Shown piece by piece: positions 51,959-60,226 of a stretch of 64,000 nt of DNA. Source of the stretch: Streptomyces blattellae. GTDB taxonomy: Bacteria > Actinomycetota > Actinomycetes > Streptomycetales > Streptomycetaceae. The position numbers and the translations under genes are program-made. Every line of letters begins with the position of its first letter. Position 1 is the first letter of the stretch. The notes beneath the pieces were generated by a model. That model did no database searches, was not told where the DNA came from, and saw only the letters and a program-made list of their open reading frames with translations. The stretch spans positions 62,001-126,000 of the forward strand of contig NZ_WJBG01000106.1 in the NCBI RefSeq assembly GCF_009709555.1. The letters are read 5' to 3'.

Positions 51959-53448
51959 GCGGGACGTTCGTAGGGATGCCTGCGTTCCCGAAGGCCGCGC
52001 ACGAGGCCGTCCACAACAGCACACTGCGCGGCAATCTGCGGCACGCGACGCACACGATCCGCGCCAAGCGGGCGAACGCCGTCGCGGAGGTCTCGGACTG
52101 GGCGGCGCTGCGGGAGGCGGGCAAGCAGATCAAGGACCACACGCTCCGTCATCTCGACCGCTACCTCGTGCAGTTGGAGGAGTCGGTCACCGCCGCGGGC
52201 GGTACGGTGCACTGGGCCGCCGACGCCGAGGAGGCCAACCGGATCGTGACGCGGCTGGTCAAGGAGACCGGCGAATCGGAGGTCGTCAAGGTCAAGTCGA
52301 TGGCCACGCAGGAGATCGGGCTCAACGAGGCTCTGGAAGAGGAGGGCATCCGCGCCTACGAGACCGATCTCGCCGAGCTGATCGTGCAGTTGGGCAAGGA
52401 CCGGCCCTCGCACATCCTGGTCCCGGCGATCCACCGCAACCGCGGTGAGATCCGGGACATCTTCGCCCGCGAGATGAGCGAGTGGGGGCGCCCCGCACCC
52501 GACGGCCTCACCGACACACCCGCCGAACTCGCCGAGGCCGCCCGCCTCCACCTCCGCGAGAAGTTCCTGCGGGCCAAGGTCGGCGTCTCCGGCGCCAACT
52601 TCATGGTCGCCGAGACCGGCACGATGGTCGTGGTGGAGTCCGAGGGCAACGGGCGGATGTGCCTGACCCTGCCCGAGACGCTGATCTCGGTCGTCGGCAT
52701 CGAGAAGACCGTGCCGACCTGGCAGGACCTGGAGGTGTTCCTGCAGACACTGCCGCGCTCGTCGACGGCGGAGCGCATGAACCCGTACACCTCCATGTGG
52801 ACCGGAACGACCAACTCCGAGACCGCTGACGGGCCGCAGACCTTCCACCTGGTGCTCCTCGACAACGGCCGCACCGACACCCTCGCCGACGAGGTGGGCC
52901 GCCAGGCACTGCGCTGCATCCGCTGCTCGGCGTGTCTCAACGTGTGCCCGGTGTACGAGCGGGCCGGCGGCCACGCCTACGGCTCCGTCTATCCGGGCCC
53001 GATCGGCGCCATCCTCAGCCCTCAGCTCCGGGGCACGGACAGCGAGATCGACTCCTCGCTGCCCTATGCCTCGTCGCTGTGCGGTGCCTGCTACGAGGTG
53101 TGCCCGGTCGCCATCGACATCCCCGAGGTGCTGGTGCATCTGCGGGAGCGGGTGGTGGAGGGCGGCCAGGTGACGCGCGAGGGCAACAAGGTGGTGCTGA
53201 AACCGGCGAAGGGACATGTCGCGGAGCGGGCGGCCATGCGGGCGGCGCGCTGGGCGTTCGCCCGGCCTGGAGTCCTGCGCACCGGGCAGCGGCTCGCCTC
53301 GCGCACCCGGCGGCTGCATCCGCGCTCGCTTCCGGGTCCCGGCAAGGCGTGGAGCGACAGCAGGGCGCTGCCCGCGCTGCCTTCCGAACCGTTCCGGGAC
53401 TGGTGGCAGCGCACACGGGGCGGCAGCGGAAAGGACGGCGGCAAGTGA
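51955..53448 (+). CDS. lutB: L-lactate oxidation iron-sulfur protein LutB
   Basis: 497 residues. The LutB/LldF architecture is an N-terminal DUF162-like domain (AVTAAGGTVHWAADAEEANR, HILVPAIHRNRGEIRDIFA, ANFMVAETGTMVVVESEGNG) followed by two cysteine clusters, CIRCSACLNVCPVYERAGG and CGACYEVCPVAIDIPE, for two [4Fe-4S] centres. It is the electron-transfer and catalytic core of the LutABC complex. A basic C-terminal tail follows. ATG 51955 has GGAG upstream. Confidence 0.93.
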   Translation: MSGTFVGMPAFPKAAHEAVHNSTLRGNLRHATHTIRAKRANAVAEVSDWAALREAGKQIKDHTLRHLDRYLVQLEESVTAAGGTVHWAADAEEANRIVTRLVKETGESEVVKVKSMATQEIGLNEALEEEGIRAYETDLAELIVQLGKDRPSHILVPAIHRNRGEIRDIFAREMSEWGRPAPDGLTDTPAELAEAARLHLREKFLRAKVGVSGANFMVAETGTMVVVESEGNGRMCLTLPETLISVVGIEKTVPTWQDLEVFLQTLPRSSTAERMNPYTSMWTGTTNSETADGPQTFHLVLLDNGRTDTLADEVGRQALRCIRCSACLNVCPVYERAGGHAYGSVYPGPIGAILSPQLRGTDSEIDSSLPYASSLCGACYEVCPVAIDIPEVLVHLRERVVEGGQVTREGNKVVLKPAKGHVAERAAMRAARWAFARPGVLRTGQRLASRTRRLHPRSLPGPGKAWSDSRALPALPSEPFRDWWQRTRGGSGKDGGK

Positions 53449-54092
53449 GCAGCAGAGAACGGATCCTGGGCCGGGTGCAGCGCGCGCTCGCGGACGTGCC
53501 ACCGGACGACACGCCGTACGACCAGGCGATTGAACGCGCCTATCTGGGCGAGCACGGGAACCGGAGTGTCGAGGAGACGGTGGATCTGCTCGCCGAGAAC
53601 CTGGCGGACTACCGGGCGATCGTGCACCGCACGGACGCCGACGAACTGCCCTGCCTGATCATGCGGCTGCTGGCCGAGCGCGGCCCGCGGTCCGTCCTCG
53701 TGCCGCCCGGGCTGCCGCCCGAGTGGATGTCGGCCGCGGACGCCACGCGGGTCCACGACCGTGCCGTCAGCACTCCGCACGAGCTGGACACGGTCGAGAG
53801 CGTGGTCACCGGCTGCGCGCTCGCGATCGCCGAGACCGGCACCATCGTCCTCGACGGCTCCCCCGACCAGGGCCGCCGCCGGATCACGCTCGTCCCCGAC
53901 CATCACATCTGCGTCGTACGCGTCCCCGACCAGGTCGTCTCCTCCGTCCCCCAGGCACTGCGGCGCCTCGCTCCGAACCGACCGCTGACCTGGATCTCCG
54001 GCCCTTCCGCCACCAGCGACATCGAACTGGACCGGGTCGAGGGGGTGCACGGACCACGCACCCTGGAGGTGGTCCTGGTCAGCGGGGAGTGA
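53445..54092 (+). CDS. lutC: LutC/YkgG family lactate utilisation protein
   Basis: 215 residues from GTG 53445, overlapping the lutB stop by four bases. The DUF162/LUD domain shows ERILGRVQRALADVPPDDTP, DLLAENLADYRAIVHR, VVTGCALAIAETGTIVLDGSP, cited in part, and PLTWISGPSATSDIELDRVE followed by GVHGPRTLEVVLV, the conserved end. It completes the LutABC set. Confidence 0.93.
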   Translation: MSSRERILGRVQRALADVPPDDTPYDQAIERAYLGEHGNRSVEETVDLLAENLADYRAIVHRTDADELPCLIMRLLAERGPRSVLVPPGLPPEWMSAADATRVHDRAVSTPHELDTVESVVTGCALAIAETGTIVLDGSPDQGRRRITLVPDHHICVVRVPDQVVSSVPQALRRLAPNRPLTWISGPSATSDIELDRVEGVHGPRTLEVVLVSGE

Positions 54093-54257
54093 CCGACGCG
54101 TTCACCATCAGTGAGGGCCGACTCGTTCCGGCGACCCGTACGGGGTGTCGCCAAGTACACCCTCCGATACGGGTTCTGCGCCCCATGTCATCGGGTCCCC
54201 GTCTCCGTAGCGTCGTGGGCGTGGCACAGGACGTGCCGGACGGAGGGTGATGACGCG

Positions 54258-55043
54258 ATGTTTCGCACAGGCTCGCGACGTACGCACGACGAGGGACCCG
54301 CCGCCGAGGCGCTGCGGCTTGTCGAGGTCACCAAGACCTACGGCTTTGACGACAGCGCCGTGACCGCCCTGGACGGGGTCACGCTCAGCCTCGGGCGGGG
54401 GACCTTCACCGCCGTGATGGGGCCGTCGGGCTCGGGCAAGACGACGTTGCTGCAGTGCGCGGCCGGCCTGGACCGGCCCGACAGCGGCATCGTGCTGGTC
54501 GACGGCGCGGAGATGACGGGTGGCACAGAGGCGGAACTGACGAAGTTCCGGCGGCGTCGGATCGGGTTCGTGTTCCAGCAGTACAACCTGCTGGAGACGC
54601 TGACGGTCGCGCAGAACACGGTGCTGCCGCTGAGGCTCGCCGGGCAGCGCGTCGACCGGGGTCAGGCCCGGGAGGTCCTGACCTCCGTGGGGCTCGGGGA
54701 CCGGCTCGAACACCGTCCCGGCCAGTTGTCCGGCGGTCAGCAGCAGCGGGTGGCGATCGCCCGTGCGCTGGTCACCGAACCGCGGGTGGTCTTCGCGGAC
54801 GAGCCGACGGGCGCCCTGGACACGCGCAGCGCACGGGATGTGCTGCGGCTGCTCCAGCAGACGGTGCGGGTGCACGGCCGGACCGTGGTGATGGTGACGC
54901 ACGACCCGGTCGCCGCCTCGTACGCCGACTCGGTGCTGTTCCTGGCGGACGGCCGGCTGGCCGGACGGATGGACGCGCCGACGCCCGACGCGGTCGCCGA
55001 GCGGCTGGCCCACGTGGGCGACGACGCCCTGAAGGCGGTGTGA
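54258..55043 (+). CDS. ABC transporter ATP-binding protein (MacB/LolD type)
   Basis: 261 residues from ATG 54258, after GGAGG. Walker A is [14 protein letters not shown], the Q-loop [13 protein letters not shown], the signature [15 protein letters not shown], Walker [14 protein letters not shown] and the H-loop [13 protein letters not shown]. It pairs with the FtsX permease three bases downstream. Such pairs usually export peptides, lipids or antibiotics; the substrate is unknown. Confidence 0.92.
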   Translation: MFRTGSRRTHDEGPAAEALRLVEVTKTYGFDDSAVTALDGVTLSLGRGTFTAVMGPSGSGKTTLLQCAAGLDRPDSGIVLVDGAEMTGGTEAELTKFRRRRIGFVFQQYNLLETLTVAQNTVLPLRLAGQRVDRGQAREVLTSVGLGDRLEHRPGQLSGGQQQRVAIARALVTEPRVVFADEPTGALDTRSARDVLRLLQQTVRVHGRTVVMVTHDPVAASYADSVLFLADGRLAGRMDAPTPDAVAERLAHVGDDALKAV

Positions 55044-55046
55044 GCG

Positions 55047-56357
55047 ATGCTTGTACTGGCCTTGCGGTCGATCCGGCATCGGCCCGGACGTTTCCTCGCG
55101 ACCTTGCTGTCCGCCTTCCTGGGCGCGGCGGTCATCATGACGTTCAACTCGATGCACGACACCGCCGGGCAGCCCGGCATCGACTCGGCCGGCTCCGAGA
55201 CGCTGAGCCTCTCGGCGGGCGTCGTCGGCGGCTACGGCACCCTGCTGGTGTTCTTCGCCATCGCCTCGACGCTCACGGTCAACGTCCGCCGACGGGCGGC
55301 CGAGCTGGAGCTGCTGCGCTGCTCGGGGGCGACTTGGGCGCAGATCAAGCGGATGGTCGTCGGTGAGGCCGTGGCGGTGGCGCTGGTGGGCGCGGCGCTG
55401 GCGATCGGCCCGGCGATGCTGGGTGGTCAGCTGCTGCTGGACGTGTTCCAGGACAGCGGCCAGGTCGCCGACTCCGTCGACCACTCCTTCGGGCCGATCG
55501 CGCTGATGTCGGGCATCGCCATCACGCTGTTCGCGGCGGCGGGCGCCGCGTTCCTCGCCGTACGACGGGCCACGCACCGGCGCCAACTGCGGGATCGGGC
55601 ACGGGCGTTCTCCGCGTACGCCGCTCTGGTCGTCGGCGCCGTGACGGTGACCTCCACCTTCGCGATGTCGGCGTCGGACGAGGCGCTGATGGCGGCTCCG
55701 GCGTACGGCGCGATCCTGCTGTCGGTGGGTTTCGCGCTGCTGGCGACGCGGCTGCTGAAGACGCTGCTGGACCGGCTGTCGCTGTCGGGGCCGAGTGGCT
55801 GGCTGGCCGTGCGCAACCTGCGTGAGCGGGCGGATCAGCTCGCCGGGATCCTGATGTCGCTGATCCTGTTCACGGCGGTGTCCACGGCGACGCTCACCAT
55901 GCAGGCGGTGGAGAGCGACACGGTCGAGAAGCTGGGGATCGTCAAGGACATCGACGCCAAGACCCTTCAGACGCTGAACTTCACGGTCGTCGGCATCATC
56001 GTGGCGTTCGTCTGCGTGATGCTGGTCAACTCGCTGTACGCGGCGACGACGTACCGGGCCCGCGAGTTCGGGCAGCAGCGGCTGGCCGGGGCGACTCCGG
56101 GTCAGGTGCTCGGTGTGGTGGGCGCCGAGGGGCTGGTCCTGACGGCGACCGGTGTCTTCTTCGGCACGGTGGCGGCGCTGGCGGGCATCGTCCCGTTCAC
56201 CGTCGTGCGCTCGGACGAGGTGATGCCGGGCCAGTTTTTCGGCATCTGGCTCGCGGTCGTCGCGATCGCGGCGGCGGTGACGATGGGGACCAGCCTGGCC
56301 ACGACCAGGCGGGTGCTGCGTGCTCCGGCCGTCGAGGCGGTGGGGCTCGCGGCCTGA
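55047..56357 (+). CDS. FtsX-type ABC transporter permease
   Basis: 436 residues with seven to eight hydrophobic segments. Two FtsX domains are visible, one with [20 protein letters not shown] and one with [20 protein letters not shown], each with the charged coupling helix. It is about half the length of the usual Streptomyces FtsX exporters (about 800 residues) because the large extracellular domains are absent. It works with the ATPase at 54258. Confidence 0.88.
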   Translation: MLVLALRSIRHRPGRFLATLLSAFLGAAVIMTFNSMHDTAGQPGIDSAGSETLSLSAGVVGGYGTLLVFFAIASTLTVNVRRRAAELELLRCSGATWAQIKRMVVGEAVAVALVGAALAIGPAMLGGQLLLDVFQDSGQVADSVDHSFGPIALMSGIAITLFAAAGAAFLAVRRATHRRQLRDRARAFSAYAALVVGAVTVTSTFAMSASDEALMAAPAYGAILLSVGFALLATRLLKTLLDRLSLSGPSGWLAVRNLRERADQLAGILMSLILFTAVSTATLTMQAVESDTVEKLGIVKDIDAKTLQTLNFTVVGIIVAFVCVMLVNSLYAATTYRAREFGQQRLAGATPGQVLGVVGAEGLVLTATGVFFGTVAALAGIVPFTVVRSDEVMPGQFFGIWLAVVAIAAAVTMGTSLATTRRVLRAPAVEAVGLAA

Positions 56358-56388
56358 GCACGGCACGCTCGGCGACGCCCGCACCAAC

Positions 56389-56586
56389 ATGAGCGACCCG
56401 AACCTGCCCGCCGTGCGCGATGTCGCCGAACGTGCCTGCCGCGTCCACTGGTTGAACCCCGAGCCGCGCACCCTGTGGGGCACCGGAGACTCGGCCGCAC
56501 CCGAGTACGCCGCTCTCGTGGCGATGCACGAGTGCCGCAACGCCCGGCAGCTCGGCGACCTGATCGCCCGCCTGCTGCCGGTGTGA
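56389..56586 (+). pseudogene. C-terminal remnant of a VWA-domain (CoxE-like) protein
   Basis: 65 codons: LPAVRDVAERACRVHWLNPE, then PRTLWGTGDSAAPEYAALVA and MHECRNARQLGDLIARLLPV. The RVHWLNPEPR and HECRNxxQL motifs are the end of VWA proteins that accompany MoxR ATPases. The preceding 250 or more residues are missing: the FtsX stop is only 31 bases upstream. The ATG has no ribosome site. Confidence 0.6.
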
Positions 56587-56742
56587 TCAGGCGGTGAGCT
56601 GCGGACGGAGCACCCCGAGATCCGCAGACAGCCCCGCCTTGACCTGCCGCGAGACGTCGTCCGCCAGCACCTCGCACGCTCCGGCCTCGATGCCGTCGAG
56701 GGCCCTGCGCCGCCACGCTCCCGGGCGTGGCCTTCGGTTCAT
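56587..56742 (-). pseudogene. C-terminal remnant of a short-chain dehydrogenase
   Basis: 51 codons on the minus strand: RRRALDGIEAGACEVLADDV, then SRQVKAGLSADLGVLRPQLT. This is the usual C-terminal tail of classical SDR enzymes in actinomycetes (ALDGIEAGxxEVLADDxSRxVKxxL). The Rossmann part is absent. It abuts the VWA remnant tail-to-tail with no gap. Confidence 0.55.
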
Positions 56743-56941
56743 CGGTCCGGGCCGTCATATCCGTGTCGGCACACTGAGGATGTGGCCGCCGCCGTCGCGC
56801 TCGATGACTCACGCCTGCTCGTGCCCCGCTCCGTTCTCTCCCGGACCCCTAGGGGGCACTTCTCCGGGAGAACTGGGGCTTGCTCCTCATTCCTGAGCAG
56901 ATCCCGCTCTTCTAGGCTCAGAGGTACACAGAGGGGGTTCC

Positions 56942-57916
56942 ATGAAAGCTGTGATCCAGGACCGGTACTGCTCGGCGGACGAGCTGGAGATCAGGGAAGT
57001 CGACCAGCCGGTGCCGAAGCCCGACCAGGTGCTCGTGCGGGTGCACGCGGCGTCCGTCAACGCCAAGGACTGGCACCTCATGCACGGCGACCCGAAACTG
57101 ATGCGCATCTCCATGGGGTTGCGCGGACCCAAGGTGAAGATCCGCGGCAATGACTTCGCGGGCCGGGTGGAGGCCGTCGGCAGCGAGGTGAAGGGGCTGC
57201 ACCCGGGTGACGAGGTGTTCGGCGAGACCGACGGAACCTTCGCCGAGTACGCGTGCCCCCGCGCCGCGGCGGTGGCCCCGAAACCGCCCGGCCTCAGCTT
57301 CGAGCAGGCCGCCGCGATACCGGTGGCGGGGTGCACCGCGCTCATCGGCCTGCGTGACGTGGCCGGCGTGCGGTCCGGGCAGACGATCCTGATCAACGGC
57401 GCGTCCGGCGGCGTCGGCACCTTCGCGGTGCAGCTCGCGAAGGTGTACGGCCTGGACGTCACCGCGGTGTGCCGGACCCGCAACACGGACATGGTCCGCT
57501 CGCTGGGCGCGGACCATGTCGTCGACTACAGCCAGGAGGACTTCACCCGCAGCGGACGCCGGTACGACGTGGTGCTCGATCTGGTGGGCAACAAGTCGCT
57601 GGGCGAGTTCCGGAGCGTACTCACCCCGACCGGCACGCTGGTGCTGTCCGGCGGCGGGACCTACAACGGGGGCACCTTCTTCGGGCCGATGAGTCTCTTC
57701 TTCCAGGGGCGGGCGGTCGGCAGATTCGTCCGGCAGCGCGTGCTCGAACTCCCGGCGGTGGTCACCACGGAGCATCTGACGGTTCTGGGCGAACTGGCCG
57801 AGTCCGGAAAGGTCCTCCCGGTCGTCGACCGCACCTATCCGTTCGCCGAGATACCGGAGGCGATCCGGTACCTGGAGGTGGAGCACGCGCGCGCGAAGGT
57901 CGTCATCACGGTGTGA
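56942..57916 (+). CDS. NAD(P)-dependent alcohol dehydrogenase / quinone oxidoreductase (zinc-independent MDR)
   Basis: 324 residues from ATG 56942, after GAGGGGG. MDR superfamily features are VRVHAASVNAKDWHLMHGDP, RGNDFAGRVEAVGSEVKGLHPGDEVFG (part), AAAIPVAGCTALIGLRD and the Rossmann loop LINGASGGVGTFAVQLAKV. The zinc-ligand cysteine cluster is missing, placing it with quinone-oxidoreductase-like enzymes. Substrate unknown. TTCCTG and TAGGCT, 17 bases apart just upstream, are a possible promoter. Confidence 0.9.
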   Translation: MKAVIQDRYCSADELEIREVDQPVPKPDQVLVRVHAASVNAKDWHLMHGDPKLMRISMGLRGPKVKIRGNDFAGRVEAVGSEVKGLHPGDEVFGETDGTFAEYACPRAAAVAPKPPGLSFEQAAAIPVAGCTALIGLRDVAGVRSGQTILINGASGGVGTFAVQLAKVYGLDVTAVCRTRNTDMVRSLGADHVVDYSQEDFTRSGRRYDVVLDLVGNKSLGEFRSVLTPTGTLVLSGGGTYNGGTFFGPMSLFFQGRAVGRFVRQRVLELPAVVTTEHLTVLGELAESGKVLPVVDRTYPFAEIPEAIRYLEVEHARAKVVITV

Positions 57917-57939
57917 CGGGCCGCGCGGACCGGCCGACG

Positions 57940-58302
57940 TCACTCCTGCTTCGCGTACTCCCTCGCCGTCTGCCCCTGGAAGTCGTAGACGATGACCTGC
58001 TCGTCGCCCACGACCCAGGCGTCATGTCCCGGCGAGGCGACGAAGACGTCGCCGGGGCCGACTTCCTGTTCGCCGCCGTCGTCCATGCGAATGTGCATGC
58101 GGCCTTGGAGCATGTAGCAGTTGTGGTGCATCTGGCAGCTCTCGGTGCCCGCGATCGAGGCTACGGATTCGGACCAGCGCCAGCCGGGCTCGAAGGTCGC
58201 CACGGCGAAGTCGAGATCCGTCATGTGGACGGCTTCGAGGTGGCCCCGCGGGAAATCACGGCGCTCATCCGGCTTTTCGAGGGTCTTCACTTCCAACACC
58301 AT
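57940..58302 (-). CDS. Small cupin-domain protein
   Basis: 120 residues from ATG 58302, after GGAAGGGAG. Cupin motif 1 is QMHHNCYMLQGRMHIRMDDG, with two histidines and a glycine-rich turn, and motif 2 is VGPGDVFVASPGHDAWVVGD. It probably binds one metal ion. The N-terminal half, HLEAVHMTDLDFAVATFEPG and WRWSESV, is seen in actinobacterial cupins linked to sensing or stress; no specific role is known. Confidence 0.85.
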   Translation of the reverse strand: MVLEVKTLEKPDERRDFPRGHLEAVHMTDLDFAVATFEPGWRWSESVASIAGTESCQMHHNCYMLQGRMHIRMDDGGEQEVGPGDVFVASPGHDAWVVGDEQVIVYDFQGQTAREYAKQE

Positions 58303-58443
58303 GACGTAACTCCCTTCCGGCCGCGGTTCATCACGGCCTGGGCCGGTCTCCCTGGCGGCCCTGGGCATCGCCGTCAGGCGGCCGGCCCCCTACCACTCCA
58401 TGGTCCGCCCGCCCATCCGGCGCCGCCATTCGGGGAGCGCCCG

Positions 58444-59421
58444 TCAGATCCGGTTTCCGCAGAGTTCGGCAAACCGCCCGGCGTCCACATTGCCGCCGGA
58501 GATGATCACACCGACCCGGTGCGGCAGCGCGCCCGCCCGGCCGGTGAGCAGGGCCGCCAGCGGGGTGGCGCCGCTGGGTTCCACGACGATCTTCAGCCGC
58601 TCGAAGGCGAACCGCATCGCATCCCTGATCTCGTCGTCGCTGACCAGGGCGATCCCGTCGACCAGCCGCCGGTTCACGGAGAAGGTGAGTTCGCCGGGGG
58701 TGTGCAGGGCCTGTCCGTCGGCGATGGTGCGGGGTACCGGGATGGTGATGCGCCGGCCCGCCTCCAGCGAGCGCTTGGTGTCGTCCCCGGCCTCCGGCTC
58801 GACGCCGATCATCCGGATCCCCGGGTACAGGCCCTTGGCGGCCGTGGCGCTGCCGGCCATGAGCCCTCCGCCGCCGACCGGCGTGACCAGTGCGTCCAGC
58901 TCCCCCACTTCTTCGAGCAGTTCGAGGGCGGCGGTGCCCTGCCCCGCGATGACGTGCGGATGTTCGTACGGCGGGATGAGGGCGAGGCCCCGCTCGGCGG
59001 CCATGGCCTCACCGAGCGCGATGCGGTCGCCGGTGTAGCGGTCGTACGTCACGATCTCGGCGCCGTATCCGGCGGTGGCGTCGGTCTTGGAGCGCGGGGC
59101 GTCCTCGGGCATGAGGATCACGGCGGTGGTGCCGAGTTCGCGGGCGGCCAGGGCGACGGCCTGGGCGTGGTTGCCGGAGGAGTAGGCGGCGATGCCCCGG
59201 GCGAGCTGCTCCGGCGCCAGCCGGGACGCCGCGTTGTAGGCACCGCGGAACTTGAAGGCGCCCACGCGCTGGAAGTTCTCGCACTTGAGGAACACCTCGG
59301 CGCCGACGAGTGCGTCCAGGGTGCGTGAGCGCAGCACCGGGGTGCGGTGCGCGACGCCCTTGAGCCGGGCGGCGGCATCACGGACGGCGCCGAGGGTGAC
59401 CGGCGGGGGCGTGGTCGTCAC
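58444..59421 (-). CDS. PLP-dependent threonine/serine dehydratase or racemase
   Basis: 325 residues, fold-type II PLP enzyme. The cofactor lysine is K57 in GAFKFRGAYNA, the phosphate-binding glycine loop VGGGGLMAGSATA and the substrate loop YSSGNHAQAVALAARELG. It lacks the C-terminal ACT regulatory domain of biosynthetic IlvA, so it is a catabolic-type threonine dehydratase or serine racemase. The start overlaps the end of the upstream regulator gene by four bases, which suggests amino-acid-responsive control by that protein. Confidence 0.9.
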   Translation of the reverse strand: MTTTPPPVTLGAVRDAAARLKGVAHRTPVLRSRTLDALVGAEVFLKCENFQRVGAFKFRGAYNAASRLAPEQLARGIAAYSSGNHAQAVALAARELGTTAVILMPEDAPRSKTDATAGYGAEIVTYDRYTGDRIALGEAMAAERGLALIPPYEHPHVIAGQGTAALELLEEVGELDALVTPVGGGGLMAGSATAAKGLYPGIRMIGVEPEAGDDTKRSLEAGRRITIPVPRTIADGQALHTPGELTFSVNRRLVDGIALVSDDEIRDAMRFAFERLKIVVEPSGATPLAALLTGRAGALPHRVGVIISGGNVDAGRFAELCGNRI

Positions 59422-60158
59422 GCGTGTCCTCCATCGGGGGTCGGGGCGGCCTCGGGCCCGGTCCGTACGGCCTCGGGCCCGGTCCGTACGGCCTCGTGCT
59501 CGGCCGTGGTCCGGGCCTGGGAGAGGTAGTTGTAGGCGGAGGCCCGCGAGATGCCGAGCCGGGCGGCGACCTGCTCGATGGCACGCCGGACGGCGAACAC
59601 GCCGCGTTCGTCCAGGCTGCGGAACAGCTCCAGGCGCTGGGCCCGGTCGAGCCCGGCCCAGCTGCGGTTCTGCCGGAGCTGGTGGGCGTCGAGGATGGCG
59701 TCGACGACGGAGTCGATGTCATTGCCGAACGTGATCACGGGCACCTCGCCGGCGTCAGGGCCGATTCCGGCGAGCGCGCCGAGCAGCGCCTGGGCATCCT
59801 GTACGGCGGTGACGTCCAGGTTGACGCACAGGGCGCCGAAGACCTCGCCGGTCGAGTCCCGCAGCACCATCGTCGACGCCTTGACCATCTTGCCGGCCTC
59901 GGTGCGGGTCACGTAGTTCAGCTCGTCGCGTGCCGCGTCGCCGCGGGCGAGGACGCGCATGCCGATCTCGCTCATCGCCCCGCCCACGGCACGTCCGGTC
60001 ACCGAACCGGCCACGGCGACCACCGACTTCTCCGGGCGCCGGTAGTCGTGGAGCACCACCTCGCACATGGGGCCGAAGGTCGCCGCGAGCCCGTCGACCA
60101 CGGGCCTCAGCGCGGCGACGATCGCGTCCCGCTCCGCATCCAGACTTCTTCGCTTCAC
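59418..60158 (-). CDS. YheO-type PAS/HTH transcriptional regulator
   Basis: 246 residues from GTG 60158. The N-terminal YheO-like PAS domain covers about 10-115 (FGPMCEVVLHDYRRPEKSVV, NYVTRTEAGKMVKASTMVLR), and the C-terminal HTH_22 domain is VFAVRRAIEQVAARLGISRA, then SAYNYLSQA. Members regulate amino-acid or dehydratase genes next to them, and here the dehydratase gene overlaps by four bases. The C-terminus has a duplicated seven-residue unit (AVRTGPE twice). Two direct repeats upstream may be autoregulatory sites. No ribosome site is seen, so translation may be leaderless. Confidence 0.85.
   Translation of the reverse strand: MKRRSLDAERDAIVAALRPVVDGLAATFGPMCEVVLHDYRRPEKSVVAVAGSVTGRAVGGAMSEIGMRVLARGDAARDELNYVTRTEAGKMVKASTMVLRDSTGEVFGALCVNLDVTAVQDAQALLGALAGIGPDAGEVPVITFGNDIDSVVDAILDAHQLRQNRSWAGLDRAQRLELFRSLDERGVFAVRRAIEQVAARLGISRASAYNYLSQARTTAEHEAVRTGPEAVRTGPEAAPTPDGGHA
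59448..59489. repeat. 21-base tandem duplication in the YheO-type gene
   Basis: Two exact copies of a 21-base unit starting GGCCTCGGGCCCGGTCCGTA (59448-59468 and 59469-59489), followed by a partial third. They encode tandem AVRTGPE near the C-terminus and keep the frame. Confidence 0.85.
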
Positions 60159-60167
60159 AGTCTTTAG

Positions 60168-60200
60168 ACTAGCAGTCCAGCCTCTGTACTGGTAGTCCAG
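60168..60200 (-). promoter_or_regulatory. Tandem 13-base repeats upstream of the YheO-type regulator
   Basis: ACTAGCAGTCCAG (60168-60180) and ACTGGTAGTCCAG (60188-60200) are direct repeats 20 bases apart, two helical turns; each contains ACTNNNAGT symmetry. They lie 10-42 bases from the regulator start and fit an autoregulatory site. Confidence 0.5.
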
Positions 60201-60226
60201 ATATGCGGCGTCCGACGGCGAACCCC

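Noticed and set aside
59448..59489. Tandem repeat considered as a CRISPR or minisatellite array
   Set aside because: Only two full 21-base units without spacers, within a coding frame; it is a simple in-frame duplication.
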